From assembly GCA_900618425.1 (NCBI GenBank), contig UZAN01039561.1:80582-144581 (forward strand): a stretch of DNA of 64,000 nt. The letters are read 5' to 3'. Positions within the stretch are counted from its first letter, which is position 1; every line of letters begins with the position of its first letter. Under the pieces are notes generated by a model. The model made no database searches. It had not been told where the DNA came from and saw nothing but the letters and a program-made list of their open reading frames with translations. The position numbers were made by a program, and so were the translations under genes. The DNA comes from Echinostoma caproni (taxonomy: Eukaryota; Platyhelminthes; Trematoda; Plagiorchiida; Echinostomatidae). Of the stretch, positions 1 through 12,320 are shown one piece after another.

Positions 1-3000
1 GTACCTAAACACACACACACACAGTCAAACATGAACTCACACACGCAGAAATGATCTACTTGCTATGACGTGAATATCATAACAACAATAACTCACCTGT
101 CCAATGGGAGGATATAAGTCAACTTGGCAATCGATGACCTATGGACGCACAATCGAACACAATTAAGTTAATCTGTTCGCATTTTCGGCTTATAGGATGA
201 GGTGCTCCGGCCGCATTGAGTCTGAGATCTCTCAAGAGTTGTGTAAAAGCAATGACTCTGTATCACGTTTGATCAACAATGATGTTTACCATTTGTACAT
301 TTGAGTATGCTTTCCTTCGATAGTGCAAAACCTGATAAACTTGATTTTAGCAATATTTCAAACCATGCTCGTTTTAGCTAGATTCATAAAGAAAACAATA
401 ATGAACGTGATCGCTTATACATTTTTATAGCAAAACATGGCTTACTCGATTTTTGAGCGGTTTTGACCATGGTCTCATTGCCTTGCATTTTACGGTTCAA
501 CACCCACAGTCGAATTCCTCGATTATTCTCCAATTTAACACAACCCTCATTCTGACTGTTACTTTTGGGACTTTCTATAATAAATTAAATGGATACAAAA
601 GGTTTTTTGTATCACTAATCATAAATGTCCTGAAAATCGATCAAAGGAAACTAACGGGAAGGTCTAAAAAACGGTCTAGTAAGTAATAGAAAATCCATCT
701 TCAACACAAATAGATTTCTTTGATACTGTTTACATGTTTGAACAATGTTTTCTCGCCTATGTTCCACACAGTTAGTTATTTTCCTATTAACTTATAAATT
801 ATAACTTAACTTAACTTAACTTATAACTTATAACTGCTTGAAAAGGAGATACATTCCTGTGGTGGTTGTGAATTTCTATGAGGATTCCAATTATAGGATT
901 TATTCTTTCGAATAGCACAACAATTCATTGGATGGCCCAAATTAAGGGGCAGTGTGAGGTTCGGAATCGACGACGAAGTTCAAGTGTCAAACAGTGCACG
1001 CCCCTCACACCGTTCTCTGAAATGAGAACTTGCATACTGTAGTTCCTGATGCCAGTCAATGGCTCATTAAAAAGGTGATCATGGCCATGCAAATCAAGTA
1101 TAATAACGTCAACAAAGACTAGTGTATTCCATTGATCAGTTTGTCTGATGTTCCATCCTGTTCATCAAAAGCGTTCATGCAAGCCAGCTGTCGTCTATCA
1201 TGGTTAGCTTGGCAGCTTTCAGTACAGATGATGTGGTGTAGATTGTACTTGTTCCTGTTCACCTCTGAATTTAAAATGAAAATGTTAGTCTGCAAGTGTT
1301 CTTTCTACAGATTTCCTATGCCATGAGTTGGATGATAGCTTTATACGCGCTGCAGCCGGTTTCATGGCTCCGTCTTTTAGCGTGTCACAGTTGTACGTGA
1401 GCTTGAAGGTACGCGCATGCTGTTGACCCGTTTAAAAAATTAGTTTCCAGCCCATCAAAATTTGCACAGTTTTGTTAGTGGCCATTTGAACAGCAGTCAT
1501 CTGTTTGAAAAATAATTATTTAGTTTGCAACACCTGCTCAATAGTAAATCAACTTAAAATTATTCCGTGGTTACTTGTGCTACATATTTCCTCATTCGCA
1601 CGGGAAGGATGTTGCAGATCACTTGCATTATGAGAAAGTTGTGACAGATAACAAGTCAGCATTTCGTGATTCGGTAGATTTGAAACAGTCAGGAATTTGA
1701 CTAATGCCAACTTTCTTCGTATCAAGATGAAATGATGTCAGGCTGTCGCCTTTGAATATTCATGTATAACGGTACCTTATAGTTGTGATTAACTAGTCTT
1801 GTTGCACAACCCTGGTTTTTAGCAGTTTCCGGAAAAAGTTCAATAGTCTATCTGTGTAATTAACTAAACCAATCAATGAATCAATCATTCAGGAGACAAA
1901 GTAATCAATACAATGGACGGTCTGAGTTTATTCATATCCCTTGGGAATGGATGTTTCTAGACCGATGCAGCCTTGTTGACTGAATTGGTGCGCTAATCTG
2001 CTCATCCCAATTGGTAGGGAGGGGGTTGAGGAGAAAACAGCAAGAATTACAACGACAAAAAAACAGAGTCGACGTTTTGTTCACACACTCTCGTTTTATT
2101 TGACAAAGTTCTTAGATCGGAGAATAAAAATTATCTGAACTCATGATTGGATGAACATTTCAAGCTAGGATGTAAAATGTTTTCATTTAAACTGCCGAAC
2201 TGCACAAGTTGTGCAAACATTACACGATAAAAAGAACAGGAATTATAAATTCATTCAAAAATCAACAGTTCTAAAACGTTATTCATTGAGCTGGGGACAG
2301 TTGTCATTCCTTGTGAAACTTAACTGAACAGTCGATAACAACGACATTATTCAGTGAAAAACAGTCATTAGATGTACGATATACCCGAACATAAAGCTAC
2401 ACAGTATTGCGCCCACACTTTTGTGAGAGTTCAATCTCTAGACACGACGTAAATGCATTCGGTTTGTTTGGCATTAATAGGTAACCAGAACGGGAAGTAA
2501 CACACTAACATTTAAATCGATTTCTCCGGTTTCTGAAAGGTATGGAAAAACAAGGAACATATCAGTTTAGAATTCCGTGACCACAAATGATGCTTCTTGT
2601 GAGATTTGGCAACTACTATATCTTGGGAGTTACGCCATATTTGGTTTGATGATATGGTAAGGTTCGTCTTGTAATGACCGAATGAAGCATGGTCTGGAAA
2701 GCCAGGAAACAATGGACAGCTTTTTTGACCCAGTTGAGTCTGATAAGCAATACAAATCCATCAACTCAATAGGTAGAATGCAAATATATTACCTACTCGG
2801 CCATCCACCAGCTGATGAGATCGTTTTTCAATTTGGCTTTGCTTAATATAGAAAAACCGATCTTTGGAAGCCTTACGTGGGCATCACACCTCAATCGACT
2901 CAGCTTTAGGCTGCAGGGTTATTACTCGGTTTGTAAACATCCGAACGGGATCACATGTTGCATGAAAATAGTGGTCTTTCTGTTGATTTATGTTGAATTC

Positions 3001-3040
3001 GTCATATACAGAATGAACAAATCGTAAACGGAAAAGCCAG
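1..3040. other. Intergenic or intronic sequence, no gene recognised
   Basis: I read both strands and found no exon with convincing splice signals and no mobile-element protein. The stretch holds a short CA microsatellite at about 9-23 and a small run of TAACT-type repeats at about 786-833. The short open frames here have no recognisable motif and look like chance in AT-rich DNA. Confidence 0.6.
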
Positions 3041-3041
3041 A

Positions 3042-3165
3042 CAGAAGTGGACAGCTGTTCCAACCTGTCCGTGTTTGTGGCCTAGTGTGTAGTAAGCTTG
3101 CGGTCTACCTGAGAGGTCCCTGTTTCGATCTCCAGTTAGATCCATGGATTCACAATGCTGATGTG
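3042..3165 (+). repeat. tRNA-derived SINE, copy 1
   Basis: The unit begins near GGACAGCTGTTCC, carries a pol III A-box-like stretch (TGGCCTAGTG at 3078-3087) and a B-box-like stretch (GTTTCGATCTC, about 3121-3131, two changes from GGTTCGANNCC), and ends near GGATTCACAATGCTGA. The same order of parts is found on the minus strand at 48377-48558, where the B box is perfect, so the two belong to one family. The open frame of 92 codons running through this area is a by-product of the SINE and should not be taken as a gene. SINEs of this sort are non-autonomous and rely on a LINE for copying; which LINE cannot be told from this copy. Confidence 0.6.
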
Positions 3166-5580
3166 ACTCAATCAGTTCAAAAACGCTGTCGCGTTATTCC
3201 CTATTGTTATAGTTCGCGTTTCATTTGCCTCGTGCAGGATGTACTTTACCACGTGATATTATTAAATTCTTCCTTGGTGCCTCGGATACAACTCAGGAAT
3301 TTAACAATTTGTAAATTAGACAAAATATTGAACGTTTTTATGTGGACGAAATCAGTACTGTAATCTGTGTTGTAACGGTGATCACCAAAATTGAAAACGA
3401 GCGATGTAATTTGCTCTAGGATTTCGATGAAAATCTACTTTTAACATAACATAGGTTGCTGTATTTTCTAAAATCTTTTACCAATAGAAAAATTGCATGG
3501 TCAGTGTGAGTAAGGGAGACGTTAGAAATTCTACAGGCAAATGCAAACAAAATTAACTCTAAATTAATTCAGCCCTCTGAATAGAAAATAATTATTGGTA
3601 AGGTATAGTTCATCGACTGTATGCATTTGATAATGTAGAACAACAATGTTTTGCTTACCTGTAGCCAGCACAATCAATGATATTTCATTATAACTCTAAA
3701 ATTATTTTAAGTGAGAAGATCAAGTTTATTCTCAAACATAATCAAACTCCGAAAACTGAAACTTAAGAGAGTGAAAAATGTCACACAAACAAATAAACTT
3801 CTTCCAACTCCATATTTTTTCCCATCGCCGACTGATTTAAAATGGCAACTTTTCATGTGCTATTCTTGAATTCCTCCAACATTGATATTACGTAGGCGAG
3901 AGCCGATCAATATGTCATTTTATCACCCGGTGGCTGTGAAGGGTTACAGGGCTTCGCTCAGCTTAGCCGGCGGACGGTGATAATTGGGAACTTGCGAGGG
4001 TCGGCATGGATGGATAGTTATTACTCCACTGTATAAATAGTCAAAAAGATCAGCAGTAGTATTCCAGGAGGCTTTGGGTTTTCGCTTCTGTCCGTATTTT
4101 GAAGGGCGTAATTACGACACGCAGCTGGAAAAGCCTTTCAGTATTATCCTGTAGGTGGAATTAGACGTGCGGGGGCATGCGGTGCAAGGTGAATGTGAAG
4201 GGTACAGTGGCTCAGGGAATTACACCTTCCATTGTTCTTCATGGGTTCATTTATGACGTACTCTTGCGTAGAAAAGAGCAGCTTAGAATCAGCACCACGG
4301 TTGGTTGACCGCAACAGAAAGTGACTGGAGCCATACATGCATAAAATCATGTTAGTAGTAGAATCACAACCCAGAACACCAGTGGAAGTTTCACATGGAT
4401 GTGAAAAGGTTCCCTCACAGTAACTTAGTATACTTAAGATACTCGTGGAAGGTCGCTCATCGTGAGAATGCTCATGTGCTGACTGCGGCTATGTTCATTT
4501 GTCCTTTTATTTACTGCTTACTTTGTGTGCATCGCAGGTATATCTATGGTTATGACATATTTTTGTAATTTATGAAACACGATTCCAACCATTACAAACA
4601 AGCATTTTCATATGTCTATTTCTCTGATGTGGACAGGTACCTTTATATCAGGGTTATTAGTCGATGGAATGAATTGTTCACACTTCTGTTGTACAGAAGA
4701 ATGCATATTAAGTTATAGAAGAAAACAAAGTCAGCACGAAAATCCTTAAAGATATCACATTTTTGCCTTTGTGCAATTGAGATTCAAAACTGAGCTGTGT
4801 GCCCTGAAATATTTTTTTCGAAACCATACTTGCATAGCCGTAATAGTATCAGTATCAGAGGTCACCGGATAACCTTTTGATTGAATATCCTCAGGGCAGT
4901 TCAACCCAGAAAACGAATATTGATGCCGAGTGTTGTGTATTGATTGCAGTGATTCCGTGGAAAATATTTTTTGCTAAAAGCGATGTCCTATGAGTTCTCC
5001 TCAGTCTCACTTTGGAATCTATCGCGGACGCACTTCTCCACACATTTTCAGTGTCTAATTACTACAACAGCAGTAGAAGCTTCATTCTTCACCGTAGAGT
5101 AGGAATCATTTTGTCCAGATAAGCGAACTGTCTAACTTTGTATTTTGGTTTTCTCCTGTGCATATACATAAAAACCTCGGTGAAATAAAACTTGCGGGGG
5201 AAATTGTTTTCCAGATTCAAAGTGTAAACAGTTTTGGTTTCTTGCTTCACGTTTTGTTCTTAGGTACACGCATAATGCAATAAATTGGGAAACTGTGTAA
5301 GGTATTACTGGGGTTTTTGTGCTGAGTTTTGCTCCAGTTCAACTGTCTATTTGCAGTTCACAGATGGTTCCAATGATGGAATATTTAATAGTTTCATTAG
5401 CGATAGGGGACGGCAGCGGCTGAGCTGATGCGTTCACAATTCTTGGTTGAGCATCCAAGAAGAAGCAGGAAAAAAGGAGAATGCACTGTTTACACAACTG
5501 GGAACATTTGTGGTTCCAAGGCCGTCCAAAATCAAGCATCACTTACTACAAGCTTGAAAAGTAATATGCTCACATAGATT
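3166..5580. other. Intergenic or intronic sequence, no gene recognised
   Basis: No exon or element recognised. A locally GC-richer patch at about 3890-4020 (around the string GCTTAGCCGGCGGACGG) differs from its surroundings and may be an old repeat, but I could not place it in a family. Confidence 0.55.
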
Positions 5581-5690
5581 CATAAATATATATACTGCAA
5601 TATGTAGTACATGAATGACTGCATATGAGGTTATTGTGACGAATATATATTTGATAATAAGTAGTATGTGAATGACTGAACAAATTTCCC
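5580..5690 (+). repeat. Diverged tandem repeat beside assembly gap
   Basis: Two adjacent units, about 5585-5625 and 5642-5684, share the pattern AATATATAT..GTAGTA..TGAATGACTG with a period near 57 bp. The second unit ends just before the N run. This suggests the gap lies in a tandem array that the assembler could not cross. Confidence 0.5.
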
Positions 5691-5706
5691 GGGAAGCACA
5701 CGAAGC

Positions 5707-6598
5707 NNNNNNNNNNNNNNNNNNNNNNNNNNNNNNNNNNNNNNNNNNNNNNNNNNNNNNNNNNNNNNNNNNNNNNNNNNNNNNNNNNNNNNNNNNNNNN
5801 NNNNNNNNNNNNNNNNNNNNNNNNNNNNNNNNNNNNNNNNNNNNNNNNNNNNNNNNNNNNNNNNNNNNNNNNNNNNNNNNNNNNNNNNNNNNNNNNNNNN
5901 NNNNNNNNNNNNNNNNNNNNNNNNNNNNNNNNNNNNNNNNNNNNNNNNNNNNNNNNNNNNNNNNNNNNNNNNNNNNNNNNNNNNNNNNNNNNNNNNNNNN
6001 NNNNNNNNNNNNNNNNNNNNNNNNNNNNNNNNNNNNNNNNNNNNNNNNNNNNNNNNNNNNNNNNNNNNNNNNNNNNNNNNNNNNNNNNNNNNNNNNNNNN
6101 NNNNNNNNNNNNNNNNNNNNNNNNNNNNNNNNNNNNNNNNNNNNNNNNNNNNNNNNNNNNNNNNNNNNNNNNNNNNNNNNNNNNNNNNNNNNNNNNNNNN
6201 NNNNNNNNNNNNNNNNNNNNNNNNNNNNNNNNNNNNNNNNNNNNNNNNNNNNNNNNNNNNNNNNNNNNNNNNNNNNNNNNNNNNNNNNNNNNNNNNNNNN
6301 NNNNNNNNNNNNNNNNNNNNNNNNNNNNNNNNNNNNNNNNNNNNNNNNNNNNNNNNNNNNNNNNNNNNNNNNNNNNNNNNNNNNNNNNNNNNNNNNNNNN
6401 NNNNNNNNNNNNNNNNNNNNNNNNNNNNNNNNNNNNNNNNNNNNNNNNNNNNNNNNNNNNNNNNNNNNNNNNNNNNNNNNNNNNNNNNNNNNNNNNNNNN
6501 NNNNNNNNNNNNNNNNNNNNNNNNNNNNNNNNNNNNNNNNNNNNNNNNNNNNNNNNNNNNNNNNNNNNNNNNNNNNNNNNNNNNNNNNNNNNNNNNNN
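5707..6598. other. Assembly gap, 892 N
   Basis: A continuous run of N. The left flank is a short tandem repeat and the right flank begins with a poly-G tract (about 6613-6622), both of which are hard to assemble. Open frames that cross this gap are artefacts of translating N. Confidence 0.98.
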
Positions 6599-6734
6599 AC
6601 TACAAAATGGAACGGGGGGGGGGAAGGACAGTGACACCTACGAGGACAGCGCAACGCTGGCCACGAATAAGGCCTGTTTACATAAACCTGTTTGCATCTT
6701 CGAATGACAATTGCCTCAGCGAACTGCAGTAGAT

Positions 6735-6955
6735 GGCTACCCTTCAAGACACATAAGAGGTCCTTAAATTTGCCATACGTCGGGATTGTGAAAAGTTCAG
6801 CATTCTCAGTGGGTTTCGAACCCACGCATGGATGCCGCCTACAGTTTTGTACAGCGCATGCTCTACCAACTGAGCTAAGAGATCACACCAAAAGCACTGA
6901 TCTTTACACATTTAAAATTTCGAACAATTAACCTTGCCTTCGGTAGACTCCGGTG
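6735..6955 (-). repeat. tRNA-like repeat (SINE), minus copy of inverted pair
   Basis: On the minus strand the sequence reads like a tRNA: a D-arm region with TTAGCTCAGTTGGTAGAGC and a T-arm GTGGG-TTCGAAA-CCCAC (about 6811-6827). The acceptor stem is partly decayed, with at least two mismatches. Homology with the plus copy at 7020-7215 extends beyond the tRNA body on both sides (the CACACCAA..GCACTGATCT side and the ATTGTGAAA.GTTCAG side). It is therefore a dispersed repeat with a tRNA core, not just a lone tRNA gene. The 79-codon open frame on the opposite strand is a shadow of this repeat. Confidence 0.65.
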
Positions 6956-7019
6956 AATTCTAAGGAAAATTTGTCGGGGCAGTCAGCTGACATGCTAACT
7001 GGTTGGTGCCGTGTGCTTT

Positions 7020-7215
7020 TATAATTTGGATGGGTAATTCGAATGTTAACAGATCAGTGCAATTGGTGTGGCCTCGTAGCTCAGCTGGGAGAGTGTGCGC
7101 TGTACAAAAGTATAGGCGGCGTCCATGCGTGGGTTCGAATCCCACTGAGGCTACTGAACCTTTCACAATCTGGACATTAAAGAACGTCAATCGGCCAAAC
7201 AACGATTTGAACAAT
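7020..7215 (+). repeat. tRNA-like repeat (SINE), plus copy of inverted pair
   Basis: This is the repeat unit around the tRNA-like core at 7070-7153. It matches the minus-strand copy at 6735-6955 in the core and in both flanks, so the two face each other in inverted orientation with roughly 65-175 bp between them, depending on where the ends are placed. A transcript across both could fold into a long hairpin. The exact element ends are not visible. Confidence 0.55.
7070..7153 (+). tRNA. tRNA-like gene or tRNA core of a SINE, plus copy
   Basis: The cloverleaf is well kept. The acceptor stem GGCCTCG (7070-7076) pairs with TGAGGCT (7146-7152) over all seven positions if G-U pairs are allowed. 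The D-stem is GCTC (7079-7082) with GAGT (7091-7094). The T-arm GTGGG-TTCGAAT-CCCAC (7129-7145) is perfect. The stretch between D and T stems is 33 nt, about 11 nt longer than a class I tRNA, and begins GCGCTGTACAAAAG. CTGTA would fit a Tyr GTA anticodon followed by an intron, but the anticodon stem does not close cleanly, so the amino-acid identity is uncertain. Similar flanks in the minus copy at 6735-6955 argue for a repeat family. It could be a functional tRNA, a tRNA pseudogene or a SINE head. Confidence 0.5.
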
Positions 7216-7239
7216 CCAGTATATGTTGGCGATTGAGCT

Positions 7240-10200
7240 CGACAAAGCGTGGATCCGTTGGACGTCAAATTCTTCGCTGCATACTCTAGTCTCTTTGTAA
7301 ACAATCATCTCTTAGTTCTTCCGACACACTTACTACCGCAAGTACCGCAAGTAAACACAGGAAGAGGTAACTAAACGGTTGAGTTTGTCTAGATTAGATT
7401 CGGTGAGCATTCGCTTTGTGTCGTGCAGTATTATAAGGGAGGCAGCAATGTACGTTTCAACCCGCACTGTATCCACCGATCATTTTGATCAGTGTTAAAA
7501 GGTAGGGTGAACAAACAGCTTTTTTCGATACGGTATCACTCCGTTTCCGTTTATTCAAAGACGCTGTAAACACACAACGGTAAAGCTATGTCGGGAGTAG
7601 CTTGTTACCTCAAAATATACTAAATGATCATACTTTTCCAGAGTAGTGTTTCTTATTCAATAGAACCCCCGCATTAATTCTCTCATACAAAATTAATGTT
7701 AAGGTAGTATAGTTTATACGAATCACAGTTACTTGATGAACTGTCAGTCGTATGAGACAGTTTTCATGAGCCTCGACAGTCTCATTGATAACTCTGCAAA
7801 CCATGACAACGGATGCAAATAATAATGAACTTATCATTTTTTTCCAATAAATGTGCAATTAAACAACCGAGTTTCAGGAGTGGGGAAATGAAATCAATCA
7901 GCTTATTCATTCGGACGATTTGTTTTATTCTGGTTAATAAGTTGTGAAAAGAATTCCCCATTGTGGATTATGCTTCGTTGAATTGCAGACACTTTTTGGA
8001 TTTTTGTGTGAGATCGTTTGACGTAAAGCGCTATCATGCACCATTATATTTTATTTGGTTTGAATGGAAGCTCCTTCGTTAAAGTTTATTATATTACATA
8101 CATAGACAAATATATAGGGATAGAAAAGGATTGGCAAGTGATGAGGTTTTTCAACAATTATTACCGCTTCCACTCCGTTTCAAGAACCGATATCCTACTG
8201 AATTCAATTTTACGAATTATCCGCCATTAAAATACAACCTCCAGAAGCGCAAGAAGCATATAAAAAAGTTGGATGTTAGATGGTAGAATGTGACAGTAAC
8301 CTGAAGTCAACTTACACGTTTTAAAACAAGCAATATTACAAGACAAAAATAGCCAAAGTGTACGGGTTAATTTCCCTAATGCAGGCGGGTTCACTCCCGA
8401 AGAGATTTCAGTATTTAACATGTATTTGAACTTCATAATTTCCCAGTGATAAAAAATGTTCAACAAAACTAGAAATCTTTCTTAACCCTGGTTTCTCTTA
8501 ATTTTGTAAAATTATTGATAGAGGAAAAATTTATATTCGTTCCGGTTAAACTTCTTGAATTTCTTATGGTAAATTGTATCTGCAACTTACCAGCACACAC
8601 CGTCACTAAGTTGATGATATTCCTGTGTCCACCCTTTGGACTTGCAGTTCCTGACATTTTGGTGGTCAAGTTGGTTTTGAACGTTTAACGCAAAGCAAAA
8701 CGTTATTTTTATATCAACTTAGCATTTCATAGGTGAAATCTTCATAGGCGCTGACCAACATCAATCTAAATTTCCTTGCGCTAACCTTCCACACTACATA
8801 ATCGTAAGTTAAGTTTCAAACATGGTCTCAATTGGATATCTGTTTCTCATTTATGAATTATCGTCTATAAAGACCTCAGGGTGGTTCTGCCCAAATAAAA
8901 GAATGAGGAGACTTTGCACAAACTGGACAACACACAGTTCTCCATAGCTTCTTGTTCCTGCAACAAAAGTCATTTTATTAAGCTGTCTAGTGCAGAGAAC
9001 TGGTAGTGAAATCTTATCAGAAGCTATTTGCCTAAAGAAGTTCATTTACTGTAATTGAACAGATCAGATCAGATGAACAGCAGTACCCCAGGAGGAGAAA
9101 AAGTGATGTGTATCAACCTTACTTTTGTAGAAGAGATACCGCAGCAAAGTCAATTTGCAGAGTTATATTCACTTCAGTAAATTTCGCTTTAGCTGTCAGT
9201 AAATAATGGTGTGTTCTCTACAGCACTAATGCCTCAAAAACACGTGCCCATTGCAAAAGTTAGTAATCAATGCAGCAATCTCAGTGAATCAGAGAAGTCA
9301 ACCTCACTGGCTAGCATATGGCACAGAAAAAGCACTTTCTGCCTCATATTTTAACCTCCAAGGTTAAGAGGTTTCGGACAGTAAAAAATCAATGACGATT
9401 AGCATCTGTTATTCGACACCAAAACTGTGAGCACTACTTGAAATAATTCACACTGTAAACCGGACCTGATCATTCACATGCCAATGGCAGGGATTGAACA
9501 TTCTAATCTTCGACTGTGCAATCTAAGCATTATTTTCATACTGAGTGTGAGACTAATTTTGTCCCACATGATACATCCGCTCATCTGTTTGACCAATTTT
9601 TAAATTTGTTTCAGATAAATATTGTTAAACAGACTCATGGGCGAATCCATCTAATATATATGTTTATTTATTTTGTGTGTTCTAATATACACGAAGTTTC
9701 AGCAGTCAAGAAGATACCTCAGTTTACNACTGAAATTGGAACATTTAGACAGAGTACACTAAGAAGCACCTGGGGCACGACATCACGCTTTTCTGTGAAT
9801 AATTGAAAGATGTTTTGGGCAAGGTGCAATATGGTCGTTTTTAGTGCCACAATCATTCGTCATTCCTCGGGTATCTCAATGTTCCTCTCGTTACACAACA
9901 TTCGCAATGTGTAGTTACTCTGGAATGTCGCTGCGCTTAGACTATTTCTCAATTATAGTTCATTTAGTGTTGCAATCCACAATAGGTGACTTTCGAGAAT
10001 TTCGAATTTGCAGCTGCTCATCTACAAGGGGAATCAGGGTGGTTTCAAAAGAACCACTCCGCAAGGTCAATATTTCAGGCTCTTGGAGCTCAGTCATAAT
10101 AATACTGACTTGAAAGTAGTTCAGGTCTTCGGTCCTCTACCGTTCAGCAGCTGTTCACATCTTTTACCCTTGAGGGAAAGTACATGAAGCCCATATTCTG

Positions 10201-10594
10201 CCTTGGCCACTTATTCAACAACAGTTGGTAATCAGTATTTTAATGTCGTGCAGTAACCTATTCATTGCGATTGGAGTAACTCAACCGTTTTGTTTTTTCA
10301 GGCTCAGTATTTGATATGACAGTTGTTGTATAAACTCATTAGTTGTATCATGCCATGAATTTGGAGGTCAAATAGAGTAAATCAGTGCGAATTTGATACG
10401 CAGGTCGTGTGAGTTTCCTCATCGTGGTACTGTAATACTAGTAGCCTGTTTTCCTTTCCTGAAAATTGTTTTTAAAATATGTGTTCAACGAGCAAAGTGC
10501 ATGGTGATAAAAAAGTGGATTGCGTTCTAGATATCAAGCAATTCACAGTGTCACATTCAAGTTTTGGGTGAAAAGTTTATTTTAACCAATGGGA
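7240..10594. other. Intergenic or intronic sequence, no gene recognised
   Basis: AT-rich sequence with only short open frames on both strands. A single undetermined base lies at 9728. No exon, element or RNA gene recognised. Confidence 0.55.
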
Positions 10595-10860
10595 GGGTAT
10601 GTCCATTAGATGACTATTCTCCGAACGGAATCAAACGGATACCTAAATTTAGCGATATCTAAGAATCTAATCTAAGACACTGAATGCTAAACCAAAACGA
10701 ATGATGAGCCACGTCACAGTTGGGCAGTACCGAATCCAGATAGGTCAACCAAAATCAGAAAAGAAATCAGCACTGCTTTCACTGTTCTAATGCAATGAAC
10801 CATTCAACGTCAAAACCCGACATTCACAAAAAACGTTTCTACATACAGGCAGTCAGCCAA
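10595..10860 (+). repeat. 266-bp dispersed repeat, copy A
   Basis: Matches 17552-17817 base for base without indels, differing at four positions by my count (98.5 % identity). It has no open frame of note, no pol III boxes and no obvious terminal inverted repeat or target-site duplication. The strand is arbitrary; both copies have the same orientation. The flanks are unrelated, so the duplicated block ends sharply at both sides. Confidence 0.85.
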
Positions 10861-12120
10861 TAATAGAAATACCAGGGGAGCAACTATCAGCATCAATTTC
10901 AATAATGATGCTGTCAAATGCAGACTAAAACAGGAATCATCCAATGTTGAGTTGCTGCTTAGATCAGATTTCAAAGTGAAGTCCAGGTAAACAATGTGCC
11001 TCAGTTACCGTGATTTCAATACATTTGAAATTTATTCCTTATGGGTTTTTCCTTATTTATGCTTCATTTTTCCTTTTCTATTTTTTTACGGTTCGTATTC
11101 TTTCTTATGTTTCTTATGTATCTTCAAACTGTACAGTGGAAAATAGTTTGAATGCGGAATGCTATATTTATTGATAACCTGGAGCAACCCTTGGCAGATT
11201 ACTTCCAAAGTATCCAGATATCTTCCGTCTAACAAAGATTCTGTCCAGGTTGGATGAGTGTGTATGAGAGAGATATAGACACATTTATCACATAGGTAGT
11301 CCTGTCGTCCAACTAGTATTCCGGCCTAAAGAAATACTTGAACATTCACCGCTGCACTCGGCTGCCAAAATTCGCGTAGATCAAACAAAATACCTCGGAT
11401 AGTCCAAATTACAACCGATTATCCCGTCCTCACTCATCCGTTTAGTCTGGACATCTTGAGTACTCGGGTGATTCGGACAGACTGATTCTAGTACGAAGGG
11501 TGGAAGAAAATAACCAATGCTTTTGATGCACATAAAAAGAACTTTTGTGGTCCAGTCACTTCTGCCTCTGGACGATTCTGGTTTACAAAGTACCTGAGTT
11601 GAAAATAAAATGATAAAAAACGCTTGGAATGCTCTTACCAAAATGGTCGCGGTCGGCGAATATAACAGAGAAACACTTGATAAGCAGTGAACCAGGAAGA
11701 GCTGGACAGATATCTGTGTATTTATGCATGCATGAAAAATAATCTTTTTATCTCTAACCAACTAACTGACTAGTTGCTCCCGTTCTGGGGCAAATGGTTC
11801 AGGCACAGACAGACTGTTTGTGCCCGAAATCTGGCGAAACAAAACAAATCCTTTTGTCGATTTTGGCATATAAATGGATGATCACGGGATACCTGTCTCC
11901 ACACCGGACACAACACAACAAAACATTAGAAGTCACTCGTAAGAAAGGTCACCTGTTGACCATTGTGGTCCCGCACTTGTCGTCAGACGGTAAAGAAATG
12001 CCGTCCCTCGCTTTCTGAGTGGAGCTATTGAATGTTCGGATTGGGTTTGGTGATGCCGCTAAAAATGGGGTTGTTTATATCTTCGCTGTTTGTTTCTACC
12101 TCCACGCCCCATTGCACACG
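10861..12120. other. Intergenic or intronic sequence, no gene recognised
   Basis: Contains a 126-codon minus-strand open frame (11381-11761) that starts with TTG. It is cysteine- and hydrophobic-rich in its first half, has no family signature and sits in a region with no clear splice pattern. I do not call it a gene. Confidence 0.5.
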
Positions 12121-12124
12121 CACA

Positions 12125-12320
12125 TTAGGCATACCATAGCAGTATGATTCACTGGAACCTAGTGGGGTAGGGAGAAGTGAGAATACTGGACCCGCGGATA
12201 GAACCGAAGACAGCTACCCTACCTTCGAGCTTATTTGTATGACCACGGTACCGGTTGAACGAGTCTGTCTCTAGCCGTCTATATTCGGTATGTGGACCGT
12301 GCTAGGCCGCGCGACAAGAC
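12125..12320 (-). repeat. Possible tRNA-derived SINE remnant
   Basis: A GC-richer block in AT-rich surroundings. On the minus strand it contains GGTTCTATCC (12196-12205), which fits the pol III B-box pattern GGTTCNANNCC. A matching A box is not clear. No second copy was recognised in the window, so this is a weak call. Confidence 0.3.

Noticed and set aside
3085..3363. 92-codon open frame
   Set aside because: It begins within the SINE at 3042-3165 and has no protein motif.
5539..6825. Long minus-strand open frame of 428 codons, and two others across the same gap
   Set aside because: Almost all of their length is translated N; the real parts at each end are unrelated short frames.
6692..7304. 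Three open frames containing text like VGFEPTHG and ALPTELRDH
   Set aside because: They are translations of the tRNA-like repeat pair and not proteins.
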